From Kaistia dalseonensis (lineage in GTDB: Bacteria; Pseudomonadota; Alphaproteobacteria; Rhizobiales; Kaistiaceae): a stretch of DNA of 64,000 nt. The notes beneath the pieces are model-generated. The model ran no database searches, was not told the origin of the DNA, and saw only the letters and a list, made by a program, of their open reading frames with translations. Numbering within the stretch: position 1 is the first letter of the stretch; each line of letters starts with the position of its first letter. The DNA is taken from positions 62,001 through 126,000 of the forward strand of contig NZ_JAUSVO010000008.1 of the NCBI RefSeq assembly GCF_030814715.1, read 5' to 3'. Shown piece by piece: positions 40,073 to 50,177 of the stretch. The translations under genes and the position numbers were made by a program.

Positions 40073-41071
40073 ATGAAGAAACTGATGATCGGCGCGCTCG
40101 CGCTCGCGGCTGGGCTCATGACCAGCGCCTCGGCCTTCGCGGCCGATCCGATAACGTTCCAGCTGAAATGGGTCACCCAGGCCCAGTTCGCCGGTTACTA
40201 TGTGGCCAAGGCCAAGGGTTTCTACGACGAGGAAGGCCTCGACGTCACGATCAAGCCGGGCGGCCCGGATATCGCTCCCGAGCAGGTCATCGCCGGCGGC
40301 GGTGCCGATGTGATCACGACCTGGATGCCGGCGGCGCTCGCCTCGCGCGAAAAGGGCGTTCCGCTCGTCAACATCGCCCAGCCTTTCAAGAAGTCCGGCC
40401 TGATGCTGACCTGCCGCAAGGAGACCGGCATTTCGTCTCCCGCCGATTTCAAGGGCAAGACGCTCGGCGTCTGGTTCTACGGCAACGAATATCCCTTCCT
40501 CGCCTGGATGGCCAAGCTCGGCCTCAAGACCGATGGCGGCCCGGATGGCGTCACCGTGCTGAAGCAGGGCTTCAATGTCGACCCGCTGATCCAGAAGCAG
40601 GCCGATTGCATCTCGACCATGACCTATAACGAGTTCGGCCAGGTGCTGGATGCCGGCATTCCGGAGAGCGAACTGGTCGTCTTCAAATATGAGGACCAGG
40701 GCGTCGCGACGCTGGAAGACGGCCTCTACGTCATGGAGGAGAAGCTGAAGGATCCGGCCTTCGTCGAGAAGATGGCGAAGTTCGTCAAGGCCTCGGAGAA
40801 GGGCTGGGACTATGCCCGCGCCAATCCGGACGAAGCCGCCAAGATCGTCCTCGACAATGACGAGACCGGCGCGCAGACCGAAGCGCACCAGAAGTTCATG
40901 ATCGGCGAAGTCAACAAGCTCACCGAAGGCTCGAACGGCGTGCTCGACGAGGCGGATTACAAGCGCACCGTCACCACGCTGCTCTCGGCCGGCGGCGAGA
41001 CGCCCGTCATCACCAAGGAGCCCACGGGCGCCTGGACGCATGCCGTCACCGACGCGGCCGGCCTGAAGTAA
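40073..41071 (+). CDS. ABC transporter substrate-binding protein, NMT1/THI5-like
   Basis: A 332-residue periplasmic protein with a clean signal peptide (KKLMIGALALAAGLMTSASA, cleavage near residue 24). The mature start ITFQLKWVTQAQFAGYYVAK and the GGPDIAPEQVIAGGGADV stretch are typical of NMT1-like binding proteins, whose known ligands include pyrimidine moieties, riboflavin and thiamine precursors. Placement at the end of a pyrimidine degradation cluster suggests uptake of a pyrimidine, dihydropyrimidine or hydantoin-like compound; this is inference. Confidence 0.9.
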   Translation: MKKLMIGALALAAGLMTSASAFAADPITFQLKWVTQAQFAGYYVAKAKGFYDEEGLDVTIKPGGPDIAPEQVIAGGGADVITTWMPAALASREKGVPLVNIAQPFKKSGLMLTCRKETGISSPADFKGKTLGVWFYGNEYPFLAWMAKLGLKTDGGPDGVTVLKQGFNVDPLIQKQADCISTMTYNEFGQVLDAGIPESELVVFKYEDQGVATLEDGLYVMEEKLKDPAFVEKMAKFVKASEKGWDYARANPDEAAKIVLDNDETGAQTEAHQKFMIGEVNKLTEGSNGVLDEADYKRTVTTLLSAGGETPVITKEPTGAWTHAVTDAAGLK

Positions 41072-41097
41072 GGCTGTCGACGCGCATTGTCGAAGTG

Positions 41098-41130
41098 GAA
41101 GCCGGGCGGCGTGCGCCCGGCTTCTTCGTT
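41098..41130 (+). terminator. Terminator of the NMT1-type importer genes
   Basis: GAAGCCGGGCG (41098-41108) pairs with CGCCCGGCTTC (41114-41124), then TTCGTTTC. It lies 26 bases past the binding-protein stop and just before the convergent DUF2087 gene. Confidence 0.8.
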
Positions 41131-41700
41131 TCAGGATGGCTGGTGTTCGGCCGAGACCGCCTCGGAACGGGTCGCAATCCGGGCGATCAGAGCAAGCGCG
41201 TCAGGCGGCGGCCGACGCTCGACGCGCCTGTAGTCGCGACCGTCGGCGGTCCGGATCACGAGGCCCGCATCGACGAGCTCGCGGCGCAGCAGCGCGTGGT
41301 CGCCGAATGCGTGCCGGGTCGCGAGGAAGGCCTTCACCGCAGCATCATCCAGGCTGACACTGGCCGGGAACCGGCTCCAGAGCGCCCAGAGCGCGAATTC
41401 CTGATGGCTGCGGCGCGACGGCCATCGCAATAATCGCCCCTCGCCATCGAAATGGCGCAACACGCGCTCGACGCGCGCAAGATCGGCCTGAGGCTCGGGT
41501 GACGGTGGTGCCGGATCGGTCGGCTCGATCTTGGCGCGCGCACGCAACTGCTGGAAATTGCGATGCCCGACGGATCGCGCGAGCATGTTGAGCAATTCGA
41601 CGTGGCTTGGAGGCGCATCGCGCGCCTCGAACTGCTTGCGCAGTGTTTTCGCGAAGGTCGAGATGTCGTCGACGGCGAAGGGAACAGGAATACGGGTCAT
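41131..41700 (-). CDS. DUF2087 domain protein
   Basis: A 189-residue cytoplasmic protein. The N-terminal part (about 1-60) is helical (ELLNMLARSVGHRNFQQLRA), followed by a Pro-rich linker and a C-terminal DUF2087 domain (about 75-165: RVLRHFDGEGRLLRWPSRRS; LRRELVDAGLVIRTADGRDY). DUF2087 occurs in putative regulators with a winged-helix-like fold; the function is unknown. The ATG at 41700 has an AGCGAGGA site; the in-frame TTG two codons earlier is less likely. It converges on the NMT1 importer genes. Confidence 0.82.
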   Translation of the reverse strand: MTRIPVPFAVDDISTFAKTLRKQFEARDAPPSHVELLNMLARSVGHRNFQQLRARAKIEPTDPAPPSPEPQADLARVERVLRHFDGEGRLLRWPSRRSHQEFALWALWSRFPASVSLDDAAVKAFLATRHAFGDHALLRRELVDAGLVIRTADGRDYRRVERRPPPDALALIARIATRSEAVSAEHQPS

Positions 41701-41880
41701 GACCAATCCTCGCTGTGCCGATCCAAGGGATTGTCGTGGTCACCGTCTTCGACCCGGCACGAGGGCTGTGTCGCTTCATCTTTCCGATGCAGGTTTAGCT
41801 TCTCCTTGCGGAGACGGTGACGCCTGGGTGAACTGCTGACCCACTGCCGCCTATAATCCTGGCGGGCCGATCGCGCAAGC

Positions 41881-43056
41881 TCACACGATGTTCTTCTCGA
41901 TCAGCGGCCGGTTTTCGAGGATGCGCTCATAGCCGAGCGGCGAGAGGTCGAGCGTGCGGTATTCGCCATCGACGACGAGTTCCGACAGGCCGCGTCCTAC
42001 GGCGGGCGATTGCTGCAGGCCATGTCCGGAGAAGCCGTTGGCAATCAGGAGGTTGTCGAAGCCCGGCACACGGCCGACAATCGCATTGTGGTCGAAGAGG
42101 TTCATGTCGTAATGGCCGGCCCAGGCGCGGGCCTGCCGGATCGCCTCGAAAGCCGGAACACGACTCGCGAGGATCGGCCAGATCATCTCCTCGAACAGGC
42201 TGTAATCGACGTCGAAATCGGTCGCCAGCGGGTCGTTCGACTCCTCCGGCGCCGAGCCGCAGAGGAAGAGCTCGCCTTCGGGGCGGCAATAGACGCCGGT
42301 CGGGTCGATCAGCATCGGGAAGGCCGGCAGCTTGTCCTTGCAGGCGAAGGTGAAGATGCAGCGCTTGCGCGCCTCGACGGGCAGCGGCGAGCCGAGCGGC
42401 TCGATCAGCGCCCGCGCGCCCGTACCGGCCGCGACGATCACCGTGCCGGCCTCGACGATCTCGCCGTCAGCGAAGCGCACGCCGGTCGCCCGGCCACGAT
42501 CCGCGATGATTTCCACCGCCGTCCGGCTCGCCGCCTCGACGCCCAAGGCGCGTGCCTTCTTGCGGAACGCCTGCATCAGCCCATAGCCATCGAACCAGCC
42601 TTCGCCCGTCGCTCCCCACGCGCCGGCCACGATGTCGTCGAGGGCAAGATAGGGGAAGCGCTCGGCGATTTCGGAGGGATTGAAGAAGGCGATATCGGCG
42701 CCGAGTTCGGATTGCAGAGCATGGTTCTCGGTCAGCGTCGGCACGCCGGCCTCGGTCGCCAGGAAGAGATAGCCGCCCTCGACGAGGCTGATGAAGGGCC
42801 GATCGCCATCGACCTCCAGCGTGTCGCCGATCCCGCGCAGGAACTCGATGCCGAAGAGCGACATCTGGATATTCACGGGCGAGGAGAATTGCTGCCGGAT
42901 CGAGGCCGCCGAGAGCGCGCTTGCCGCCTGCTGGAAGGAAGGGTCCTTCTCGGCGAGAAGAATGCTGCCGGTGAAGCCGGGATGGGATGCGAGATGATAG
43001 GCGGCGGAGGCGCCATGAACGGCACCACCGATGATGACGACGTCGTATCGCGGCAA
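41881..43056 (-). CDS. FAD-dependent oxidoreductase, DAO (D-amino acid/sarcosine oxidase) family
   Basis: A 391-residue flavoenzyme with an N-terminal FAD motif YDVVIIGGAVHGASAAYHLA, SAASIRQQFSSPVNIQMS, and a C-terminal block FDNLLIANGFSGHGLQQSPA that binds the flavin. The family oxidises secondary or D-amino acids (sarcosine, D-alanine, D-proline and others). It lies downstream of the Lrp-type regulator gene on the same strand, which is divergent from alanine dehydrogenase; a role in amino acid catabolism together with ald is plausible. Confidence 0.85.
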   Translation of the reverse strand: MPRYDVVIIGGAVHGASAAYHLASHPGFTGSILLAEKDPSFQQAASALSAASIRQQFSSPVNIQMSLFGIEFLRGIGDTLEVDGDRPFISLVEGGYLFLATEAGVPTLTENHALQSELGADIAFFNPSEIAERFPYLALDDIVAGAWGATGEGWFDGYGLMQAFRKKARALGVEAASRTAVEIIADRGRATGVRFADGEIVEAGTVIVAAGTGARALIEPLGSPLPVEARKRCIFTFACKDKLPAFPMLIDPTGVYCRPEGELFLCGSAPEESNDPLATDFDVDYSLFEEMIWPILASRVPAFEAIRQARAWAGHYDMNLFDHNAIVGRVPGFDNLLIANGFSGHGLQQSPAVGRGLSELVVDGEYRTLDLSPLGYERILENRPLIEKNIV

Positions 43057-43132
43057 TCGGAAACCCTCGGGCGATGATCAAATCGAAGATCGCACGCCGT
43101 TCGCCCAGCGTCGATGCGACGAAGAGGATGGT

Positions 43133-43594
43133 TCAGCCGATGGGCACAAGCGGGCGTTCGATCGCCTCGCGCAGCGCGAATTTGGATTCGATCCGCGCCA
43201 CCCCCGGCAGGTGGCCGAGGACATTGGCGTGCAGGCGCTCGAAATCCGGCAGGTCGCGGGCGACGATCCTGAGCAGATAGTCGCTCGTGCCCGACATCAG
43301 ATAGAGCGAAAGGATGTTCGGGCATTTGCGCGCCGCCGCCTCGAAGGCTTTCAGCGCCTCGTCATTCTGCCGGTCGAGCGATATCTCTACGAAGGCCGTG
43401 ATGCCGAGCCCGATCGCTCCGGGATCGATCACGGCGCGATAGCCGTTGATGACGCGTTCGGCCTCGAGCCGCTGGAGCCGTCGCGTCGCGGCCGACGGCG
43501 AAAGGCCGATGCGATCGGCCAGTTCGACGGCGGAAAGCCTGCCTTCCCGGGCGAGATGGCCGACGATCTTGCGATCGAATTCATCGAGTTGCAC
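43133..43594 (-). CDS. Lrp/AsnC family transcriptional regulator
   Basis: A protein of about 153 residues with an AsnC-type winged helix (about 1-55; LDEFDRKIVGHLAREGRLSA; GLSPSAATRRLQRLEAE) and a C-terminal RAM ligand domain (LYLMSGTSDYLLRIVARDL). GTG at 43594 was chosen because GGGAG lies eight bases upstream and relatives start shortly before LDEFDRKI; the ATG at 43618 would add eight residues and has no clear ribosome site. It is divergent from ald, a usual arrangement in which the Lrp-type protein activates alanine dehydrogenase in response to alanine. Confidence 0.88.
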   Translation of the reverse strand: MQLDEFDRKIVGHLAREGRLSAVELADRIGLSPSAATRRLQRLEAERVINGYRAVIDPGAIGLGITAFVEISLDRQNDEALKAFEAAARKCPNILSLYLMSGTSDYLLRIVARDLPDFERLHANVLGHLPGVARIESKFALREAIERPLVPIG

Positions 43595-43728
43595 GAAATA
43601 TGCTCCCAAAGCAGCCATGACGCATGATCAATGCAGAGATTCCGAATGGCGAACATGAAATCGCAAGAAAATGGACTTTGAGCGGCATTATTCTCCCGCG
43701 ATAAGCAAAAACCCAGGGGAATTTCATC

Positions 43729-44844
43729 ATGCTCGTCGGCGTTCCGAAAGAGATCAAGAACAATGAATTCCGCGTCGGCCTCACGCCGGCTGCGGTGCGC
43801 GAATATGTGGCCCACGGCCATCAGGTCATGATCGAGACCGGTGCCGGCGACGGCATCGACGCGCCCGATGCGGCCTATATCGCCTCGGGCGCCACGATCG
43901 TCGCCACGGCCGGCGAAATCTTCGCCAAAGCCGGCATGATCGTGAAGGTCAAGGAGCCGCAGCCCTCCGAATGGGCGCAGCTTCGCGAGGGCCAGATCCT
44001 CTTCACCTATCTCCATCTCGCTCCCGATCCCGATCAGGCGCGTGGCCTGATGGCCTCGGGCGTCACGGCTGTCGCCTATGAGACTGTGACGGACGCCCAT
44101 GGCGGCCTGCCGCTGCTGGCGCCGATGAGCGAGGTCGCCGGCCGTCTCTCGATCCAGGCCGCCGCGACGGCGCTGGAAAAGCCGCATGGCGGCCGCGGCA
44201 TCCTGCTCGGCGGCGTGCCGGGCGTGGCGCCGGCCAAGGTCGTCGTCATTGGCGGCGGTGTCGTCGGCATGCATGCCGCGCGCATGGCGGCCGGCCTCGG
44301 CGCCGAGGTCTCGATCCTCGATCGCTCGATCCCGCGCCTGCGCCAGCTCGACGAGCAGTTCGGCGGCCGTGTCCGGACTCTGTTCTCGACCCTCGACACG
44401 CTGGAAAAGGAAGTGCTCTCCGCCGATGCCGTGATCGGCGCCGTGCTCATCCCCGGCGCTTCGGCACCGAAGCTCGTCACCCGCGCCATGCTGCCGAAGA
44501 TGAAGCGTGGCGCGGTCATGGTCGATGTCGCGATCGACCAGGGCGGCTGCTTCGAGACCTCGCATGCGACCACGCATGCCGACCCGACCTATGTGGTCGA
44601 CGGCGTCATCCACTATTGCGTCGCCAACATGCCGGGTGCCGTCGCGCTGACATCGAGCCATGCGCTCAACCATGCGACGCTGCCCTTCGGTCTGGCGCTT
44701 GCTGATTACGGGCTGGCGGCGGTGGCCCGCGATCCCCATCTGAGGAATGGCCTCAACGTGCATCGCGGCCGCATCACGCATCGTGCCGTCGCCGAAAGCC
44801 TCGGCATCGCCTTTGCGGATCCGGCGACCAGCGTTGCAGCCTGA
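43729..44844 (+). CDS. ald: Alanine dehydrogenase
   Basis: A 371-residue NAD-dependent enzyme that interconverts L-alanine and pyruvate plus ammonia. Recognisable blocks are the start [20 protein letters not shown], the substrate-site [10 protein letters not shown], the NAD site [20 protein letters not shown] (about 170-189) and [20 protein letters not shown]. Full length for the family. The alanine made by the beta-alanine:pyruvate aminotransferase (30295) could be recycled to pyruvate by this enzyme. Regulated probably by the divergent Lrp-type protein. Confidence 0.96.
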   Translation: MLVGVPKEIKNNEFRVGLTPAAVREYVAHGHQVMIETGAGDGIDAPDAAYIASGATIVATAGEIFAKAGMIVKVKEPQPSEWAQLREGQILFTYLHLAPDPDQARGLMASGVTAVAYETVTDAHGGLPLLAPMSEVAGRLSIQAAATALEKPHGGRGILLGGVPGVAPAKVVVIGGGVVGMHAARMAAGLGAEVSILDRSIPRLRQLDEQFGGRVRTLFSTLDTLEKEVLSADAVIGAVLIPGASAPKLVTRAMLPKMKRGAVMVDVAIDQGGCFETSHATTHADPTYVVDGVIHYCVANMPGAVALTSSHALNHATLPFGLALADYGLAAVARDPHLRNGLNVHRGRITHRAVAESLGIAFADPATSVAA

Positions 44845-44902
44845 GGTCTGGTGTTCGGGCTTGTCGGTGGTATATCGATAGGTCCAAGGACGCTTCATGA
44901 AA

Positions 44903-44933
44903 GAGGACCGGCGTGGCCGGTCCTCGTGCTTTA
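44903..44933 (+). terminator. Terminator of ald
   Basis: GAGGACCGGC (44903-44912) pairs with GCCGGTCCTC (44916-44925) with a GTG loop, followed by GTGCTTTA. Confidence 0.7.
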
Positions 44934-44964
44934 AGGGACGGGCCAACGCCCGTACGAGGCTCAT

Positions 44965-45783
44965 ATGCCGATCGAGAACGACGCTTCGCTGCAGGACGGG
45001 CTGATTGCGACAGCCATGGCCGCCGGCGTCGCCGTGATGAACGTCTACCGCCAGAATTTCTCCGTCGACGAGAAGGCGGATGCCTCGCCGGTAACCGAGG
45101 CGGACAGGCAGGCGGAGGAGATCATCCTCGCCGAGCTGCGCAAGCTGGCGCCGGGTGTTCCCGTCATCGCCGAGGAATCCTGCTGCGCCGGACGCATCCC
45201 GGCGGTTCACGACGAGTTCTTCCTTGTCGATCCCGTCGATGGCACGCGCGAATTCATCTGCCGCAATGGCGATTTCACGGTCAACATCGCGCTGATCCGC
45301 GCCGGCCTCCCCGTGCTCGGCATCGTCTATGCGCCCGTCCATGGCTGCCTGTTCGTCGGCCGCCTGGGTCATGGCGCGGAGCGGCTTTCGATCGCGCATG
45401 GCGTGATCGAGGCGCGCCGGCCGATCCACGTCGCCGCTCCGCCCGAGATACCGCCGCGCATCATCTGCAGTCGGTCGCACCGTACGGCCGAGACGGATCA
45501 TTTCATCGGCCGCTATCCCGGCGCTTCGCTGGTCTCGGCCGGCTCTTCGCTCAAATTCTGCCTGATGGCGGCGGGCGAGGCCGACCTCTACCCGCGCATG
45601 GGACCGACCATGCAATGGGATACGGCGGCGGGCGATGCCGTGCTGCGCGCCGCCGGTGGCCTGGTTTCGACCGTGGATGGCGATCCCCTCGTCTATGGCC
45701 CGCGCGATGTGCCGGGCCTTATGGCCTATGCCAATCCCTGGTTCGTTGCCCGCGGCAGCAACCAATTTGCTGTGATGGCTTAA
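44965..45783 (+). CDS. cysQ: 3'(2'),5'-bisphosphate nucleotidase CysQ
   Basis: A 272-residue inositol-monophosphatase-like phosphatase. Metal-site motifs are ASPVTEADRQAEEI, IAEESC and FLVDPVDGTREFI, with a late MQWDTAAGDAVLRAAGG. It removes the 3' phosphate of PAP, the by-product of sulfate assimilation through PAPS, which fits the cysD-cysNC genes 150 bases downstream. Full length for the family. Confidence 0.92.
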   Translation: MPIENDASLQDGLIATAMAAGVAVMNVYRQNFSVDEKADASPVTEADRQAEEIILAELRKLAPGVPVIAEESCCAGRIPAVHDEFFLVDPVDGTREFICRNGDFTVNIALIRAGLPVLGIVYAPVHGCLFVGRLGHGAERLSIAHGVIEARRPIHVAAPPEIPPRIICSRSHRTAETDHFIGRYPGASLVSAGSSLKFCLMAAGEADLYPRMGPTMQWDTAAGDAVLRAAGGLVSTVDGDPLVYGPRDVPGLMAYANPWFVARGSNQFAVMA

Positions 45784-45936
45784 TCACGAGTAAGTTGATC
45801 GAATTTTCTGAAATCAAGTTTCGGGAAATGACGATATTGCGCGAAGCTTCCGAAAAACGAGGCTGATAAACGCGACGCCCATGCTTGGTATGGCTCGGCG
45901 CCGAGGACTAGTTTCCCCCTGTCCTCGGAGTTTTCC

Positions 45937-46845
45937 ATGCCCGCACAACTGCCCCCGCATCTTCGCCGCCTCGAAGCCGAGGCGATCTTCATCATGCGTG
46001 AAGTCGTCGCGAATTTCGAAAATCCTGTCATGCTCTATTCGATCGGCAAGGATTCTTCGGTGATGCTTCATCTGGCGATGAAGGCCTTCCATCCGGCGAA
46101 GCCGCCTTTCCCGCTCCTGCATGTCGATACGACATGGAAATTCCGCGAGATGATCGCGTTCCGGGACGAGACGGTGAAGCGGCTCGGCCTCGACATCAAG
46201 GTGCACACCAATCAGGAGGGCAAGGCGGCCGGCATCAATCCGTTCGATCACGGCTCGTCCAACTATACCCAGGTGATGAAGACCGAGGCGCTGAAGCAGG
46301 CGCTCGATGCCGGCGGCTATGACGCGGCCTTTGGCGGCGCGCGCCGCGACGAGGAGAAGAGCCGCGCCAAGGAGCGCGTGTTCTCGTTCCGCTCGGCCCA
46401 TCATGGCTGGGACCCGAAGAACCAGCGCCCCGAGCTCTGGTCGCTCTATAACACGCGGATCAGGACGGGCGAGACGATCCGCGTGTTCCCGCTCTCGAAC
46501 TGGACCGAGCTCGACATCTGGCAATATATCGCCGCCGAGAACATTCCGATCGTGCCGCTCTATTTCGCCGCCGAACGGCCGGTCGTGGCGCGGAACGGCC
46601 AGCTGATCATGGCCGACGACCAGCGCATGCGCCTGCTGCCGGGCGAGAAAGTCGAGATGCGCCGCGTCCGCTTCCGCACGCTCGGCTGCTATCCGCTCAC
46701 CGCGGCGGTGGAGTCCGATGCCGATACGCTGGATGCCATCGTCGAGGAAATGTTCCTCGCCACGACATCGGAGCGCCAGGGCCGGCTCATTGATCACGAT
46801 GAATCCGGCTCGATGGAGAAGAAGAAGCGCGAGGGATATTTCTGA
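45937..46845 (+). CDS. cysD: Sulfate adenylyltransferase subunit 2 (CysD)
   Basis: A 302-residue PP-loop enzyme with the [17 protein letters not shown] motif (about 31-47), [20 protein letters not shown] and [16 protein letters not shown]. With the CysN GTPase it makes adenosine 5'-phosphosulfate from ATP and sulfate. The stop overlaps the start of cysNC by one base (TGATG), giving coupled translation. Confidence 0.96.
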   Translation: MPAQLPPHLRRLEAEAIFIMREVVANFENPVMLYSIGKDSSVMLHLAMKAFHPAKPPFPLLHVDTTWKFREMIAFRDETVKRLGLDIKVHTNQEGKAAGINPFDHGSSNYTQVMKTEALKQALDAGGYDAAFGGARRDEEKSRAKERVFSFRSAHHGWDPKNQRPELWSLYNTRIRTGETIRVFPLSNWTELDIWQYIAAENIPIVPLYFAAERPVVARNGQLIMADDQRMRLLPGEKVEMRRVRFRTLGCYPLTAAVESDADTLDAIVEEMFLATTSERQGRLIDHDESGSMEKKKREGYF

Positions 46846-48755
46846 TGGCCGAGATCGTTGCCCTCCGCCCGCACGATGACGCCGCCCGGCCGGTTCCGGT
46901 CGAGACCGACAAGGGCATTCTCCGCTTCCTGACCTGCGGCAGCGTCGATGACGGCAAGTCGACGCTGATCGGCCGTCTGCTCCTCGACACCAAGAAACTG
47001 TTCGACGACCAACTCGCCTCGCTCGAAAAGGACTCGCGCCGTTTCGGCACGGTCGGCGACGACATGGACCTCGCCCTCCTGGTCGACGGGCTGGAGGCCG
47101 AGCGCGAGCAGGGCATCACGATCGATGTCGCCTATCGCTTCTTCGCGACGGAGAAGCGCAAGTTCATCGTCGCGGACACGCCCGGCCATGAGCAATATAC
47201 CCGCAACATGGCGACGGGCGCCTCGACGGCGGACCTCGCGGTTCTTTTGATCGATGCGCGCAAGGGCATACTGAACCAGACGCGCCGTCACGCGACGATC
47301 GCCGCGATGCTCGGCATCCGCCATGTCGTGCTGGCGATCAACAAGATCGATCTCGTCGATTATGACCGCGTCGTCTACGACCGCATCGTGGCCGCCTTCG
47401 ATGCCGATGCGAGCCACTACGGTTTTGCGAGCCGCGTCGCGATCCCGATTTCCGCCCGCCATGGCGATAATGTCGGCGAGCGCAGCGAATCCATGCCCTG
47501 GTATCGCGGCCCGACGCTGCTGGAGCATCTGGAAGGGATCGATCTCAGCGTCGACGTGACGGCGTCGCGCCCGTTCCGTTTCCCGGTGCAATGGGTCAAC
47601 CGGCCGGACCTGACCTTCCGCGGCTATGCCGGCACCATTGCGGCCGGCACGATCCGCGCGGGCGACGACATCGTCGTGGCGCGTACGGGCCAGCAGGCGA
47701 CCGTATCGCGCATCGTGACCTATGATGGCGACGTCCGCTCCGCCTCGGCCGACGAGGCGGTGACGTTGACGCTCGACCGCGAGATCGACCTCTCGCGCGG
47801 CGACATCCTCGCAACGCCCGCGGCGCGGCCCGATGTCTCCGACCAGTTCGCCGCCCATCTGATCTGGATGGCGGACGAGGCCATGCTGCCCGGTCGCCCC
47901 TATCTGATGAAGATCGGGACGCGCACGGTCGGCGCCGCGATCACCGAGCTCAAGCACAAGGTCGAGATCGAGACGCTGAAGCCGCTCGCGGCCAAGACGC
48001 TGGCGCTCAATGATATCGGCTTCGCCAATTTGTCGCTCGCCGAGCCGATCGCCTTCGACAGCTATGAAGATAATCGCACGACGGGCGCGTTCATCCTGAT
48101 CGACCGCTTCACCAATGCGACGGTCGCCGCTGGAATGATCCGCTTCGGCCTCAGCCGGGCGACGAATATCCATCGCCAGGCGCTCGACGTCGACAAGGCG
48201 GCGCGGGCCGGCGCCAAGGGGCAGAAGCCGGCCGTGCTCTGGTTCACCGGCCTGTCGGGCTCTGGCAAATCGACCATCGCCAATCTGGTCGAGAAGAAGC
48301 TGCACCTGATGGGGCGGCACACCTATCTGCTCGATGGCGACAATGTCCGCCATGGCCTCAACCGTGACCTCGGCTTCACCGATGCCGACCGTGTCGAAAA
48401 CATCCGCCGCGTGGCCGAGACCGCGAAGCTCTTCGTCGATGCCGGCCTGATCGTGCTGGTCTCGTTCATCTCGCCGTTTCGGGCGGAGCGGCAGCTTGCG
48501 CGCGATCTGGTGGCCGAGGGCGAGTTCGTGGAGATCTTCGTCGATACGCCGCTGGAGGTTGCCGAGGCGCGTGACGTCAAGGGGCTCTACAAGAAGGCGC
48601 GCGAGGGCAAGATCAAGAACTTCACGGGCATAGACAGCCCCTATGAAGCGCCGCTGACGCCCGATATCCGCCTCGATACGTCGATTGGCGACGCCGAGGC
48701 GCAGGCGGACCGGATCGTCGACTATCTGATCGAGCGCGGCTATTCAGCCGCCTGA
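46845..48755 (+). CDS. cysN: Bifunctional sulfate adenylyltransferase subunit 1 / adenylylsulfate kinase (CysN-CysC)
   Basis: A 636-residue fusion. Residues about 20-445 are the CysN GTPase with G1 [15 protein letters not shown]3 [18 protein letters not shown] and G4 NKID; residues about 455-632 are an APS kinase with P-loop [15 protein letters not shown] and [12 protein letters not shown]-like region ([17 protein letters not shown]). It drives APS synthesis by GTP hydrolysis and then phosphorylates APS to PAPS. The same fusion is called NodQ/CysNC in rhizobia. Confidence 0.95.
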   Translation: MAEIVALRPHDDAARPVPVETDKGILRFLTCGSVDDGKSTLIGRLLLDTKKLFDDQLASLEKDSRRFGTVGDDMDLALLVDGLEAEREQGITIDVAYRFFATEKRKFIVADTPGHEQYTRNMATGASTADLAVLLIDARKGILNQTRRHATIAAMLGIRHVVLAINKIDLVDYDRVVYDRIVAAFDADASHYGFASRVAIPISARHGDNVGERSESMPWYRGPTLLEHLEGIDLSVDVTASRPFRFPVQWVNRPDLTFRGYAGTIAAGTIRAGDDIVVARTGQQATVSRIVTYDGDVRSASADEAVTLTLDREIDLSRGDILATPAARPDVSDQFAAHLIWMADEAMLPGRPYLMKIGTRTVGAAITELKHKVEIETLKPLAAKTLALNDIGFANLSLAEPIAFDSYEDNRTTGAFILIDRFTNATVAAGMIRFGLSRATNIHRQALDVDKAARAGAKGQKPAVLWFTGLSGSGKSTIANLVEKKLHLMGRHTYLLDGDNVRHGLNRDLGFTDADRVENIRRVAETAKLFVDAGLIVLVSFISPFRAERQLARDLVAEGEFVEIFVDTPLEVAEARDVKGLYKKAREGKIKNFTGIDSPYEAPLTPDIRLDTSIGDAEAQADRIVDYLIERGYSAA

Positions 48756-48786
48756 CGACGCGCGGGCCTCACGACGCGCGGGCCTC
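48755..48786 (+). repeat. Tandem duplication of 16 bp after cysNC
   Basis: ACGACGCGCGGGCCTC occurs twice without interruption (48755-48770 and 48771-48786), starting at the last base of the cysNC stop codon. It looks like a simple local duplication. Confidence 0.8.
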
Positions 48787-48797
48787 CTGCGGAAGGG

Positions 48798-50093
48798 CTA
48801 TTTCAGGATCTCGATCCGCGCCGAGCGTATGTCGGCGGCCGTCTGGTCGCCGGGAATGCCGGGCTCGATGAAGAGCGCGTCGCTTTCGGGGCCGCCGCGC
48901 ACCTTCGGCACGGTCCATTCGAAGGAGAGCGGCGCATAGTCCGGGCTGAGCGTGAGGTCCGTCCAGGGGCTCACATTGCGGCCGTTCTGGTAGGAAAAGC
49001 GCAGCGTGGTGGCCGGGGCGTCCTTGGCGGCGCGGGCGACGAGCACGATGCGGATCGTCCGGCCCGCAATGCGCTCATAGACGCCGCGCCCGACCAGAAG
49101 GCGTGCGCCCGTCGAGCCGGTCGAAGACGAAATCTGCGCATAGCCGCCGGTCGTGTCGCCCTCGAAATGCACGGGATTGTCGGGTGCCGACTGGAAAACG
49201 CTCGGGTCGCGGCCGTCGAAGAGCACGATCGTCTCGAGCGCCAGGGCACCGGAAGCAACCGGCTGCGCCGGCTCGGCGGGGGCTGCCGGCGCCGCGGACG
49301 GCGGGGCGGCCGTGGCGGGTTCGGACGGCGTACTGGCTGCGGGGGATGGTGACGGCGCGGCTGCGGGCGACGGTGCTGCCGGCTCAGCGGGCGGCGTTAC
49401 GGCCTCAGCCACGCTGGGCGCGGGTGCTGTCGCCGTGGTCATCGAGCGGCCATGCAGGTAGAAGCCCCCCACCACAAGAACCAGCACGAGCGCGCCGATG
49501 GCGGCGGCGATGCCGATAGCCTGGGCGCGATGGCCATCCAGCCAGCCCATCAGGCCGGGGCGTGGCTCCAGCTCGTCATAGTCGTCATCATCATAGCCGT
49601 CGTCCTCATCCTCGAACGGCGCGGCATCGATGTCCCGGTCATCGCCTTCTTCGTCATAGGCGTAGTCCGGATCATCGGCATAATCGCCGTCCTCCTCCGG
49701 CTCATCCTCATCCACCGCCACCTCTTCCTCCTTGACCGGCAGGGGCTCGGTGGGAAGGGGCTTCGTCGGAATAGGCTTGGCGAGGGGGGCCAGGAGCGGG
49801 GAGGTGAGCGGGGGTGTCCCTTTCGCGGCGGTCGAAAGCAGGCTGGGCCGGTCGGCCAGCAGGCGGGAGGCCGCGCTGTGGGATCGCCGCAGCTCGGCCT
49901 CGATCAGATCGACGATCACCTCGAACTCGGCCGTCTTGCGGTCGATATCGTCCGGTGACAGCGGTGGATCATAGGAGAGCAGCAGGCGGCGCATGGCGTC
50001 GCGCGCGCTTGCAAAGACGCGTTCGCGCCCGCTGCGATCGGCGGGGTCGAGATGCGCGATCGATCGGCGCAGAACCGCGTCTAGTTGCGACAT
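48798..50093 (-). CDS. Acidic single-pass membrane protein of unknown function
   Basis: I do not recognise a family. The 431-residue protein has four parts: an N-terminal helical cytoplasmic domain (about 1-80; VFASARDAMRRLLLSYDPPL; FEVIVDLIEAELRRSHS), a Pro-rich then extremely acidic linker (about 95-178, dominated by Asp, Glu and Tyr), one membrane helix (about 191-212; IGALVLVLVVGGFYLHG), and after a Pro/Ala/Ser-rich spacer (225-285) a C-terminal beta-rich periplasmic domain (about 290-431; TIVLFDGRDPSVFQSAPDNP; PLSFEWTVPKVRGG). The order suggests a cytoplasm-to-envelope linker or scaffold. The reading frame is well supported by codon bias and a Met at the usual spacing; it stands alone between cysNC and ppk2. 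Confidence 0.75.
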   Translation of the reverse strand: MSQLDAVLRRSIAHLDPADRSGRERVFASARDAMRRLLLSYDPPLSPDDIDRKTAEFEVIVDLIEAELRRSHSAASRLLADRPSLLSTAAKGTPPLTSPLLAPLAKPIPTKPLPTEPLPVKEEEVAVDEDEPEEDGDYADDPDYAYDEEGDDRDIDAAPFEDEDDGYDDDDYDELEPRPGLMGWLDGHRAQAIGIAAAIGALVLVLVVGGFYLHGRSMTTATAPAPSVAEAVTPPAEPAAPSPAAAPSPSPAASTPSEPATAAPPSAAPAAPAEPAQPVASGALALETIVLFDGRDPSVFQSAPDNPVHFEGDTTGGYAQISSSTGSTGARLLVGRGVYERIAGRTIRIVLVARAAKDAPATTLRFSYQNGRNVSPWTDLTLSPDYAPLSFEWTVPKVRGGPESDALFIEPGIPGDQTAADIRSARIEILK

Positions 50094-50177
50094 GAGATCC
50101 GGGTCAAGGGCAGGGCGTCGAATTTGCGCCTATGCATAGCATTCAGGACGAAACCGCAACATATGGCGGAGCCGCAT

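Noticed and set aside
43429-45765. 778-residue open frame on the minus strand opposite ald and cysQ
   Set aside because: It spans two well-recognised plus-strand genes and the gap between them, and its composition is that of an antisense shadow.
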